Shown one piece after another: positions 52,225 to 63,731 of a stretch of DNA of 64,000 bases. Source of the DNA: Anoplolepis gracilipes (lineage: Eukaryota > Arthropoda > Insecta > Hymenoptera > Formicidae). Made by a program: the position numbers and the translations under genes. Numbering within the stretch: the first letter of the stretch is position 1; each line of letters starts with the position of its first letter. The notes beneath the pieces were generated by a model, which saw nothing but the letters and a program-made list of their open reading frames with translations, did not search any database and was not told the DNA's origin. The stretch is from NCBI RefSeq assembly GCF_047496725.1, contig NC_132971.1, forward strand, positions 18,904,001 to 18,968,000, read 5' to 3'.

Positions 52225-52798
52225 GTAAGTGTTTAAACATTCAAGTATTTATATGGTGAAGATGGACTAAACAAAATGATTAGGAAACTGTGAAAAAAAA
52301 TGCGGCTACTAATATTTCAAAATCTACTTTTACCGTATATATATATGTCAAAAGATGTACATAAATATGATCAAACATCGCTTACCAATTCCTTTTTAAT
52401 ACATATCTAATTACAACGTCATGTTTATAATGTTTAACTATATTACGTACAATAATAACTTTCTTGCTTGATTTAAATATGAAGTAAAAATTATATCGCG
52501 AACGAGTATTTTGGCGGAAATATTTTTAGTAGTTCATTGCTCGTAATAATGTCACAGTTTTATCTGTAATACTAAATTTCCCGCGTTAGCTCCCATTTTT
52601 ACGACTGAGATATTGGAGAGAATAATCATTGAAAATGCGAGCAAGATTCTGCACAAGATTCGCTTCTTCGGTATATCTTCAGATGTTAAAAATAACAAGC
52701 ACGAGGAGAGATAACGGGCGGAGATTGTCGTTCGTGTAAATAATTCTTATCTCGTTTTTTTTTTCTCTGCGTCTCTTGGAAGAGCGCACAAAGAGAGA

Positions 52799-52813
52799 AC
52801 TTACCTGAGGCAT
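52799..52813 (-). promoter_or_regulatory. Strong antisense 5' splice-site motif after ATGCCTCAG
   Basis: On the minus strand the sequence reads ATGCCTCAG|GTAAGT, a full-consensus donor directly after a three-codon open start. It lies antisense within the probable DRAK intron. No acceptor or partner exon is identified, so it may be chance. Confidence 0.12.
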
Positions 52814-52919
52814 CTTTTAGCAATACGTTCAATGTTGAATTAAATCACGATTAAAAGGCGAAGGAATTAGCGATTTCGGCGCGATAAAGATCATTTTTAT
52901 GAGGAGCGAAATGTTGAGG

Positions 52920-52944
52920 AAAAAAAAAAAAAAAAAAAAAAAAA
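52920..52944. repeat. Poly-A tract (25)
   Basis: Uninterrupted A run; source not identifiable. Confidence 0.95.
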
Positions 52945-53518
52945 GAAAGTTTAAGTTTTATCAGTGAAAATATCGAGGGAATAAAAAAAAGGATCCGTCG
53001 CTTTCTCGCGAAAAAGCGTCCGTGAATCTCGGCCGAAGATTGCGGGCTGGTTGCATCTTTATCGCGCCAAATCTGCGGCGGACGCTGCACTTTCGGACGG
53101 CGCGAGAAAGAGATTCTCTGGCAAAGGAGCGACGACATTTCGGGCGCCTCTGGCAATTTCTCAGCTACGGGGCTATGCGCCGCGTTCCGTGTCGCGGCCC
53201 GTACGATCGACCTAAATCGTTATGTAAACGTTTACGTTTGTAGCGCGCGGCGACACTCTTTGCCAAACGACTGATTAGCGTAAGATTCTTATGTGTCGAC
53301 AGCGATATACAACACTTTGCGGCGATGTGGCACGTTTTCCAGATAGATAAATTTTTCGGCCGTCTCTCCTGTGAACATAATTACGATTCCATATATCATC
53401 GCAGTAACGAATTACACCGACGAAAATTGAGAAACGAGACAAAGTCACTCATGGATTGCGTTAAATATATTTTATTTATTCACTTGCTCAAATAATTGAT
53501 TGTACAATGTCTAAGGTA

Positions 53519-53526
<8 letters not shown>

Positions 53527-53562
<36 letters not shown>
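53527..53562. repeat. (TA)n microsatellite
   Basis: About 36 bp of TA. Confidence 0.96.
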
Positions 53563-53565
<3 letters not shown>

Positions 53566-56464
53566 TTTGGCACGGTTAAAGTTATACGCGCGAACGCGTG
53601 GAAAAATAAAATGTATGAAACAATGAGCAAAAATAATTGTCTCTCAATTGTTGGACGTAATTCTAGAAGATAGAAGCTATAGATTTTTGCGCATAAATTT
53701 CGCCAAAAGAAGAAGAGAAATCTCGCACTATCGTCCACACACCGTTATGTCACCTGACACTTCGCGGTGGAAGAAATGAAAATAGATCGAGATCGTATCG
53801 AGGGCCGTACACTCCTCGATGATTCATCTAATCCCACGCGCCTCTCTCCCCAATGTTTCTAAATTCCATTTAAAACGTCATCGTGGAGCGCTGTGTCGCG
53901 CGTACGATACTTTTTTGGAAGGGGACAAATGGTAAATCGACGACGCGACGCGTCCCATTAAAAAATTGATGATACGCGCGCAAACACGTGCATGGTCTAC
54001 GAAACGATGTAGCGCCTCGAAACACAACGCGTGACGATGGAATGCCGACGAAATTAAGCAGGCGCCAATGGGATGTTTCCGTGCCACGAAATATTCTCGT
54101 ACGCGGTGACATACGAGAGGATTTCTGTACGGAAATAATCCCTCGTATTTCGTCGTCGCTTACCTCGAGGACAATGTGACAACGTTTTACATTATAAGCG
54201 AATCCAGAGATATCCTGCACAATTTTCTCGGGACTAAAAATAATCCTTCGCGCTGCGATGAGGGAGCTCCATTCACAAACAGCGCGTTTGTGACGTTTCA
54301 TAAAAGTCACGTAATTGAGCTAATATCTCACTTGTTTTTACGCGGGGTAGATTTGACGTGCGAGAATAACTGGTTCGACGCGACGGAGCCGATCCATAAA
54401 AAACGCAATTGAGTCGATGCCACTTAAATATTAAATGTAATCTCTTCGGTGCCAAAAATAACTTGTTTATCGCGGCTCAAAGTCTTATTATTGTAGCAAT
54501 GATCAGAAATAAATCTCTCTTTAATTTTCATACGCCACGTATATGTCATCTCATTGTATCGAGCATGTCGCGTGTCGGCCCACTGTAAAAAAAGAAAACG
54601 CAACGAATAATTTCATCTCGATCGGCAAAGTAGCCGAAGCGGACGATGAGTTTCGTACACGCATCGCGTCATAATACATGACACGTCGCACCAAGTGACA
54701 ACCAGTTTTCCTATTTGGCGGCGAAGATTTGCAATTTACACACTGCACTCGCGCGTAGGTATACGGCGAGATACGTGTTTATCGATTATCGGCGTGATCG
54801 ATATGGGTGAGCCAAGGTAAGCGAGTTGTATTAATAATGTTCCGGCGGCGATATACACGTACATAAGCCAGGTTCTCGCGCGTTTCCACCTCTCGATCCT
54901 ATATACGTGTCTCCTTTTAACGTGGCTCGCATAACGATGTGATGGCAGTTATACAATCCAATTTACTCGGCTTTCGCAAATTTACGTTAATCGCTCAATT
55001 CATCATTAGCCATCATTAGCCAGTAAATGCCTGTCGATTTTACGCTTGCTGTTTCGCGTCCATTATAAAATTTGTTAGATCGTAATTATGAAGTGTCTTT
55101 AATTATCACGTTATTCGATTTTGGATTCGTTTACAGTAATCACTACGAATAAACGGTCGTAATCTCACGTTTTCAAACGACCTTCGTGGTATCTTATCCG
55201 ATCCTGTGTCGTCGCGATAAAGACCGAAACGATTACGCATCTGAACGAGGATGATTTGTCCTGATATCACGGTGTTTTTCGAAACCGATAAGATAATTTT
55301 GTGCGCGAATAATACGACTGCTATTGTGTTCACCACGAAGCAATTTCAACTAAAGATTCGCCACTATAACAGCAATTTCGCGCAGTTTTATCACGAGGCG
55401 GAAATTTGTCGTACATATAATACAACGCGATATTTTCAGATCGTTAGTTTCGTAAGACGGCAGTTTTATTAGCTCGAACGGATAGGAATATCTCGGCTTT
55501 CTCGAGACGGCAGTCTCTCGGTTAGCAGTGAATCATCATTGCTCGGATACCCTCCACGGCGTTTTCGATTCATTGACCCGCGGGAGGGAACGCGGCGGCG
55601 TTTATTTTTCGCGCGGCCATTGAGGGAACGCGCCGAGAAAAATAAGCCTTCGACGGCTTCAATATACTTTGGAAGCCGGCCAGATGCATCAGCCGGCTTT
55701 GCATTTTGCAAAAATACACGTCGCGACGAATCGCACGCTTTTGTTCGTCGATGTATCGACGCGCATCAAAGCCCAGACGTGCGGTGGAATTCTTTTAAAC
55801 GCACGTTGCTCCGCGATGGTATCTACATACTAAATATACAAAGAGATAGATCGCAGACTTTTATGCGGTTGAAGAGACTACGACGCGATATTTATTCTCG
55901 TTTATCTTTGATTTTGCGCAGTATTTTTTCTTTCTTTTTTTTTTTGTTTTTCCGGAAAAATTGAAACGTTATCTCGCGGAATCTTTGGTCAAATTTGATA
56001 ATATTTTTCTTCCCGCATCCTCTTTATCAGTAATATTCTGAGAATTTTTCACGACAACTTCTTTGTAAAATAATGCATTTTACAGTAGAAGAAAAAAATC
56101 CTGAAAGCAATTGTTTCTCTGCACTTAGGGAAGAAAGAAAATATAGTCATTTCGTTATCACGCGCGCGAAATGTAAAAAAAAAAAGGCGGTGGCTAGCAT
56201 CGACCGAGAAAGGCAATTGGCCGGCGAATAGGTTAATCAGCATGCATTGAGGGTTCATCCTAAAAATAACGCCGCGCCACGAATTCACGCGATATGTCGC
56301 GGCCAGATATAGATTTCGCGGTTATGAATGGAAAAATGCACGCGAATTCCTTGGCCGGCTTCCAAGGGGCCTTCTTGGCCGGCGGCCACGAACTTTCGGG
56401 CGCCTTCTAAAGCCGGCCTCACACCGTACTAGTTCACGCTCGAAACGGAACAGCTATATCCGTC

Positions 56465-56487
56465 GCCGCGCCGCGCCGCGCCGCGCC
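56465..56487. repeat. (CCGCG)n pentamer repeat
   Basis: More than four CCGCG units in the most CpG-dense part of the downstream stretch. Confidence 0.92.
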
Positions 56488-56529
56488 GGAAAACTCGCCG
56501 CGCGATGAAATAGCTCGGCGTCCGCCGGC

Positions 56530-56553
56530 CGTGCAAATTCGAGAATTTGCACG
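56530..56553. repeat. Perfect 24-bp palindrome
   Basis: Arms CGTGCAAATTC and its reverse complement around GA. Contains two inverted ATTTGCAC motifs; ATTTGCAT-like octamers are POU-factor sites, but the last base differs. Confidence 0.85.
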
Positions 56554-57073
56554 TCGCGTTAATTGCGATGTCTCCATGTGTTCTCGAGCTTTCCCGAAGC
56601 GGCCGGGCGATCCTGATGCTTCGTTTTGCATTCCGTCGCGATGAGTCGCTCCGCCAAACGTTACTCATGCGCATCCATCACGCAGGGAACGTTGGCAAAT
56701 GTTAATTAGATGGAACGGACAAAGTAGAATCGTGACAAATTAAATTAAATAATTTGGGATCTTTTTTTTTTTTCCCCTGTTTCATTAATTTTATTTTTGT
56801 AATGTAAGAGAGTAATGTTTCTTCAAGCTCTCTTTCTTATCCGCTTGAGACGCGACACCGACAACTCTTTCGAAGATTTTCTCTGGTTTTCAAGAAAATT
56901 ACCCGCGTATGCATTAATGAGGAAAAAAAAGGCATCGTTCCCGTTATCCAGCTGTGCGATCCGCGACTCTGCGGCTTATCCTTTGCGGCCGTTTCTAGCC
57001 GCGGAATGCTTACCGTTGATTCAAGAATAGACAAGAGCTGGTCAGTCCGCGCTGGTCAGGGCACGCTCTATCG

Positions 57074-57076
<3 letters not shown>

Positions 57077-57122
<46 letters not shown>
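57077..57122. repeat. (AG)23 microsatellite
   Basis: 46 bp of perfect AG. Confidence 0.98.
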
Positions 57123-57127
<5 letters not shown>

Positions 57128-58800
57128 AAAGATGAAAAATGTGGCGCGTGCATTCGCCCGTGAAATTTGTATAGAAGCGATCATAAAATTCCGATAAAAG
57201 TTGAATGCTGTGTACTGGAATGTTACTTATTCCGTCAAAACTGGAAGCCTTTTTCGCGTGACTATCAAAGTCATCTTTACGTATTATATACTTACGATCA
57301 CATTTGTGGTTTTATTGTCTTTTATACAAGATAATGAAAAAGTTTGCTGAACCGTAAAAAGGAATATAGTATCCGAATCTAAACAGTTGATAATGTTCGC
57401 AATAATCGGAACGTCTTCGAGAATTCTATCGACGCATCTAATTGTTAAAATTAAAGGAATCTAGAAACTAGAGGAGAGAGTAATATATTTTTGCTTAAAT
57501 TTAAATTAATGTATCATCGTGTATTCAGTGAATTAAAGCACGTCTCTTCTTTCTCGACGACAGAATATCTTTCTTTGATCGCAATCACGTTACAAATAGG
57601 TCGTCTGTTCTTGGAGAGCAATCTCGGTGGCCAAGTAATTTCGGTCACGCGTAGATATTTTGTAGATACGGATATATCGTTACGAATTTAATTCGCCGAC
57701 GACTTGTTTATTCGAGCAACAAATCGCCGCGGGGATGATAAACGTGTGCGAGAGCGAGTGATGTGGGGGGGCGGCGCGAATATTACGGCGTGCTAATAAT
57801 AGGCGCGTGCAATAATATCGCGATAAAATCGGCGCGAAATAGCAGCGGGGCTACTTTTATAACCACGCGCTATTACAAATTACAGACCGCCGCGCCTTTC
57901 CCCTGACCTGGGTCGCGCAAACGTGTGTGGGTGTCGCGAATCGAAAATCAACGTTCCCTTCGAATCTCGCGAAATCGTTTTGCGGTTTCTCGCCAAGGAC
58001 TCGCAATTGGCTGGCGCGCTTTTTAACGAACGGCTAATCCTTTCACTAGCGAGACAGCAGACTGAGACTTTGGAGCATTTACTCGTACACTTTTCTTTTT
58101 TTACTCGCGTATCGTCACACTTCTCGGTCAATTAGTAGCCTTTTAGGTGTCGCAAGATGACAACTGGTTGGCCAAGAGCAACGACAGCCGGCGAAGCGGC
58201 AGAAGCTAATCCTGTCGTACGAGGCAACGCATCCCTCTCTCCTCTTTCTCTTTTTCTCTCCGAATCTAATCATCCGAGTAATATGGCATACAATTAGCGT
58301 ACATCTACAAAATTATTATTACTGTCAATATTTCATTGTGAGGATAGTGAGTAATGCTGTTTCACTTGATTGCGCAGTAAAAACTATAAAGTCGACGGAA
58401 ACTCTCGATGAAATCATTTCGCGCAAAGATATCAATTATCATTCTTTACCCGACATTGTGTCTAGTTTTGATACAGCATCTATCTCCTGTTTATGACGGC
58501 AACAAGACAAATTCCCTTTTTATATTTTACTTTACGCTTCTTTCTTGGTATTATTCAACGGAGAAGAGAAGAGAAGAGAGAAAGAATGGCGCGCGCCCCG
58601 AAATTTCAACATCCGCGCTCGCGCGTGTCGTTTGTTCCGGTGGGACACTTTAGAACAAGAAAGAAGATCGTGAAGAGCGCACGCGGCACGATAATACAAA
58701 AAACGAATAGCGTGCCCGTAACGAAGTGCTGTCTAAGTAATTGCGACACGTTTTAGTGCTTGTCGCAGTTTTACGTGCTCGCTTTCGCTAACAGCAGCGC

Positions 58801-58828
58801 AGCAGCAGCAGCAGCAGCAACAGCAGCA
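58801..58828. repeat. (AGC)n trinucleotide repeat
   Basis: AGC units with one CAA interruption; translated only in frames with no other support. Confidence 0.95.
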
Positions 58829-59152
58829 ATACCAGTAATGACGAGAAACACCACGGGAGAAGGTAATAATCGTTAAGCAATGTTACATCACACGCGAGAG
58901 AGAGACTTTCCTGTATCTGTGTAACGGCGACAATCTGGCGAATCGCACTGATTTTGTAATCACAATTATGTCTTCTTCCTTCAACTGTGAAATTGAATTG
59001 CTCGATGTACATGAAGTATATATAATATTGTATTATACATAGTATCGATTTTGCTTTAGCATATCTACCGGAAATGCACATTGCGTACGGAAATGAAAAT
59101 ATTAGCTTCTCTGAGCGAAACGTTGAATAAAATATCGCCTTTAAAGAGAAAT

Positions 59153-59157
<5 letters not shown>

Positions 59158-59200
<43 letters not shown>
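59158..59200. repeat. (GA)n microsatellite
   Basis: About 43 bp of GA. Confidence 0.97.
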
Positions 59201-59202
<2 letters not shown>

Positions 59203-59583
59203 AGAGACGCACGCGTGATTGCAAACCGAGATATTGCGCCATTAACTTTTTACTGCTCACAATAAGAGCATTCTCGTCATAAATCCCTCAAGCGCTCCGT
59301 CGTATAACGAGCGTGATTAATATAAACTAAGAGAAAAATATTATACTGCGTATCGCATACATGTGTGGGCAGCTTTAACAAATATTGTTTGCACATTCGA
59401 TTCGCGTGGTATCGATTCTCTGGCGTTCGTAAACAACACGCACGCATAAGCACCCTAGAGCCATAAATGCGCGAGTTTAGAGCACGTCGGATCCACGCGG
59501 GTGGAGCTATCGGATATCCCATTAAGAGCTCGATGAATCGATTTCATCGAGTGCACCGCGCCGTGCCTAATGAACGGACGGTG

Positions 59584-59622
<39 letters not shown>
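59584..59622. repeat. Compound (AT)n(GT)n microsatellite
   Basis: About 16 bp of AT followed by about 23 bp of GT. Confidence 0.96.
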
Positions 59623-59623
<1 letters not shown>

Positions 59624-60857
59624 ACATGACGTATACTATGTATGTATATCGATCGTTTCTCTCCCCCATAGATGAGAGATGCAGTTCCTAGTAACAGTTT
59701 ACCGCGAGGCCAACGAGCAGTTCATTGATGAATCTCGCGCGAGCGGGGTCGATTGCCTCTCTTCCTTGAAAAATCCGATGAAAAGCGACGGATGTCCGAC
59801 TTTGCTTTAATAAAGCAATCCGCGCTTATCGCCCGAGGGAAACTGCCGACCAATTTATCTTACGAATTAATTTCTACGAATCGTCGATTAACATCGTGTT
59901 TCTGCGTAACGTTAGCGGCCAATTAAACAAAGAATTAATTATTTGAAATAACGAATTTATGTACATATCTAGATGTATGTGGTGTGTATCTTGCGAATAA
60001 ATGGTCAAATACTTTTATTATTCGACGTATGTACTGTAAAGAAGTTCAAAAGAAGCTATCGCGTTTATTAGTCGGTTAAAAGTTAAAACGCGATGCGAAT
60101 TAGTGCGCGTATTTCCCGTGTCACGAATATAATGGCCAATGAGTTCTCCTTTATTACCACGAGCAGCGTTTATTACCATAACGCGCAGATAAAACGTGCA
60201 TGTCGTCGCGATGTACGTTATCAACCGACGCATTTATCAATTATTATCACGCATCGTATGTATGTATTTACACATACAGCGAGCGTAGCACAAATCACTT
60301 TTCAACATAATGTTTATTTATTCAGCTACTCATTAGGATAATTAAAGCAAGGTAATTAAGAATGGTATAATATAACATCTTATGTTTTATTCTTTGTCGA
60401 AATATCTTTTCTGATTGTGATTTTGACATTTGCTTAATTAAAATTATGAGCAAAGAAATATGGTGTTTATACTTATATATTATATATTAATTATTATCTT
60501 TCATTTATCTCAAACGCGATCTCTAAAGTTTCAGAAAAGAAGACGGTTCGTTCTTTAAACGAACGGAAAAATATGTTTATTAATGCAAAACTTAAAAATT
60601 GGCCAATTGCAACGTGAGATTTTTTAAGGGAAAAATTTAAACGCGCGAAAAAAAGTAGCTAAAAGGCCGACGCCTGTAGGGCCTCTGACGCCTTTTTAAC
60701 CGACGGATTTATGAGGATCCGTCTCTTGCGTTCATTGAAACTTCCGGCGGTTGAGAAAAGGGGAAGGCGGGCAACAACTCGGCCGCGCGTGCGAAACTCT
60801 TGCGTGCGCGTATGCGTGCTCCGGCATATTAGGCACGCAATAAAGTTCGAACAAACA

Positions 60858-60906
60858 AGAGAGAGAGAGAGAGAGAGAGAGAGCGAAAGAAAGAAAGAAA
60901 GAGAAA
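60858..60906. repeat. (GA)n followed by (GAAA)n
   Basis: GA array to 60883, then GAAA units; the ERERES/KKER open frame across it is an artefact. Confidence 0.95.
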
Positions 60907-61107
60907 GAACTCTCCAACAGTTATCTTTCGGATTGACTTATGCGTAATAAAAGTACGAAGACATGAATATTGATCGTTCGCTCGCTCATAAACTCGCTCG
61001 GCGATATAATTTTAACTTTTTCTACGAGAAATAAGAAATTATTAAATAATTGGCACACATTTTAATCGCGCGTGTATTACTATTCAATCATTGATTAATT
61101 AATTGTA

Positions 61108-61549
61108 GAGTAAACTGAGTGCATACATTATTTGAAATAAGATATTATGAATCTTATATTATATTTTTACTTTTGACTAGCTGCAAAGTTTTTCATTTGT
61201 GCACTAAAAACTGTTATAACGTCGAATAAATTACAATTAAGTTATCGACGTTAGACATATTATAAAGATATGTAAATTGTTATATGACCTATAATTTTTA
61301 TTTTCGTTTTCACTATTTTTTTATAAATATTATGGTTATCTTTTCCTTAAAAGTTGGGTAAGATGGCCAATGCTTATGGTTGTACTATTTTGATAATATA
61401 AAATTTCTATTAAATATTTCCCTTTTAATTTCGATAATATTACGTAATTTAAGCTTCAGTGCAGATATAATATGTCACACACTATTAAAAAATAAAAGTA
61501 TGTTTTTTGCATTTTAAAAAACTATGGTCATCTTACCCGAGTTTACCCC
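61108..61549. mobile_element. Second, internally deleted copy of the 34394 element
   Basis: Same orientation as the first copy. The left end is reduced to GAGTAAACT, and about 119 bp are missing relative to copy 1 (equivalent of 34403-34521). The rest aligns closely to the right end, where both copies finish CCCGAGTTTACCCC. It lies in the probable downstream DRAK intron. Confidence 0.9.
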
Positions 61550-62185
61550 ACGTCTATATTACAATTAATTATATTCTGCGTTCGTTTCGAAACGACCCCG
61601 GAATGTTTATGCCGGACAACAAAAACGGGTAAAGCGACTAGGTCGCCCAACCGTTTTTTTTTTTCGAAGCCTTTCGCTACTAATTGCCGTTTGTTCACGT
61701 ACGCGCGAGGTCGTTCACAAAGTGTCACACATTGTTAAGCGGATCAGCGGGTTAATTAGCAGGTGCTCATTGACACGCCTAACGAGCGCGAGATGCGTCT
61801 AACACACAGCCGCGCTGTTGAAAATCTCGCGCCCGAGTTTCACGCGCGCGAGATTCTCTTCTCTCGCGGCATTGTGCGGTAAAAAAAAAAAAAAAAAAAA
61901 AAAAATAAGAACAGAGAGAATCGTCATTTCAAAGACGGAAGACGCACCGTTATACCGCGGATGATTTCTTGCGGGGACAATGTACTCCTCGCCGGATAAT
62001 GACGTGGAGATTTGCTCCGTTAACTCCCGTGAAATTTCTTCGTGATCGCCTTCGCGATCCAACGGGGACACACACGTCTTCAAACTGCTTAATTGCAGAA
62101 AATATTTCTCCACATTCTCGTTTCTCTAATTCTATAGAGAAATGTCTTAATCCACGATAAAGCGGCACAGTTAAAAGCACGCACG

Positions 62186-62213
62186 GACAATTCTCACGTC
62201 CGTGAGAATTGTC
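62186..62213. repeat. Perfect 28-bp palindrome
   Basis: Arms GACAATTCTCACG and its reverse complement around TC. It is the longest perfect palindrome with a near-zero loop in the window. Confidence 0.88.
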
Positions 62214-62492
62214 GCGGACCGATGTTTTTTGTTCGTGTAAGATGAATAGCCGTTGGCATTTTCGATTTAATGACATACGTCCTTCCTTCGTTTTTGTGCG
62301 GGTCGCGGCACTTAAGTGCTAACATCCGACAGAATCGCCCGCTGCGAGACGCAGAAACACCTGTTACAATTCGCAAGGGTGCGCTCGATCGATATTACGT
62401 CAGGCCTGCCGCATACTGCTTCTATAGAAGTTGTGCAAGATTGCACAAGAACGGTAAAATATAGATGGCATGTTGCAGGAAGCATGTAAGTC

Positions 62493-62494
<2 letters not shown>

Positions 62495-62523
<29 letters not shown>
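62495..62523. repeat. Poly-A tract (29)
   Basis: Uninterrupted A run; no retrotransposon body is evident upstream. Confidence 0.96.
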
Positions 62524-62525
<2 letters not shown>

Positions 62526-63204
62526 ATCAATTTGATCCAGTCATGCTTTATCTTCGTTTGAAACTAATCGAGCGAGAAGATATTTGAAAAATATTTTATT
62601 AAAACTGACATTTTTATACGCATTTTTCGAAAAGTGATCGATTATGGTCAGCATATCAATGACAAAGAAACCATAAAGGGCGACGATAGTTTCGACAAGC
62701 CTTTTGTAATATAATATGCCAGGAATTTACAGTTTGTACCTTCACGCGTTAATTAAGGATAAAATATAGTTTTGAAGAATGCACACGTGACTTTAGATTG
62801 TGATAAGAAAAAAACGGAATAGCTCGGCTCGTTTATAAGCCGAATAATGGAAGGAGAATATGTGCCTGCGACACGATTAATTATCTCGATTATGTGAACG
62901 CGCCGTCGAATCGTCCTTGTTTATTAAATGCGTTATTAATTAAGTGGCGCGGGATTGCGTCCGTAATGAACGTTGAAACTGTCGTCATGCGACCCCTCGA
63001 AAAATGCCGGTACGCAAAGTACTCATAGACAGCCTACGACTACTGGTCCGTCGTTATTGAGAACATGTTTATCGAGAAGAGACGATCTTTCAAACACGCT
63101 TTATATCACGATTCCTATATGCTCGAAGCGCTCTCATGCAAATTAAATACAAAATAAATTATTATTCTCTTCACGATTTTTATCAATTATTCATGTGATA
63201 TGTC

Positions 63205-63731
63205 AAGGTGTCTACTCCCTGAAAAACCATAGAAAATCTGAAATCTCAGATTTCTTTTGTACTTATTGTTAGAGAAAATCAGAGAATTGTCAATGGAATT
63301 TTATTGAAACTCATTGTCAAAATTTTTTTTTAAAAGTTCTCTTTTTCATAATTTTCCTGCCATTACGTGTTAAAAATATATTATAGATATATATCTCTAT
63401 TTATTCAATGTCTTAACAAAATATTAAATATGCAATATACATATTCTTTATTGTAATTTTTAATGATTAAAAAATAAAAATGTTATGTAAGTAAAAAAAC
63501 GTTTATTTTATGAAAACTAATCAATTTTTTAATACATTTGCAAATCTAATACTTAAAATTTAAGTGACCATTTTTCCTTTCATGAGTGAAAAGCATTAAA
63601 AAACGCATACCATAAAAAACTTATAGAAAGTCGTACCAGAAAATCTTTAAAATTTCTCTTTTATTCTCTGTATGAAATTTTGAATAAGAATATCTGAAAA
63701 ATCAAGGAGTTTTTTTTTAGATAGACACCTT
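63205..63731. mobile_element. 527-bp MITE with AAGGTGTCTA ends
   Basis: AAGGTGTCTA at 63205-63214 is exactly mirrored by TAGACACCTT at 63722-63731. The subterminal sequence next to the right end, read inward, is CTCCTTGATTTTTCAGATAT, a pattern seen in arthropod hAT-like MITEs that begin AAGGTGTCTA. The family link is from memory. Inner arms are only partly complementary, and I could not define an 8-bp target duplication. Confidence 0.65.

Larger units (their letters stand above)
52225..61107 (+). other. Probable DRAK intron; no recognised exon
   Basis: This begins at the GTAAGT donor after HLDIK. I looked for an in-phase exon starting Pro-Gln-Asn and for DFG or APE motifs on the + strand and found none. 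The stretch holds AT-rich DNA, CpG-rich patches (near 53.0, 55.5-55.8 and 56.3-56.6 kb) and many simple repeats. The longest ATG-started frame (53870-54310, minus) has no recognisable domain. It is intron only if the gene continues beyond the window; the missing C-lobe makes that likely. Confidence 0.6.
61550..63204. other. No gene recognised; probable DRAK intron
   Basis: Holds poly-A tracts at 61881-61905 (25) and 62495-62523 (29), an imperfect GC-rich hairpin at about 61810-61870 and the perfect palindrome at 62186-62213. No kinase C-lobe exon is seen. Confidence 0.55.

Noticed and set aside
53870..54310. 146-codon ATG frame on the minus strand
   Set aside because: No recognisable domain; it overlaps an open frame on the other strand in CpG-rich DNA and lies in the probable DRAK intron. 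A GTAAGC inside it is not matched by any partner exon.
58147..58299. Acceptor-like ttttag followed by a short open frame (VSQDDNWLAKSND... in one frame, MTTGWPRATTAGEA... in another)
   Set aside because: Considered as a downstream DRAK exon, but it matches no kinase C-lobe motif, stops early and has no good donor.
61810..61870. Imperfect GC-rich hairpin considered as a pre-miRNA
   Set aside because: Large asymmetric internal loops and no recognised mature miRNA sequence. I also looked by eye for several common insect miRNAs in the window and found none.
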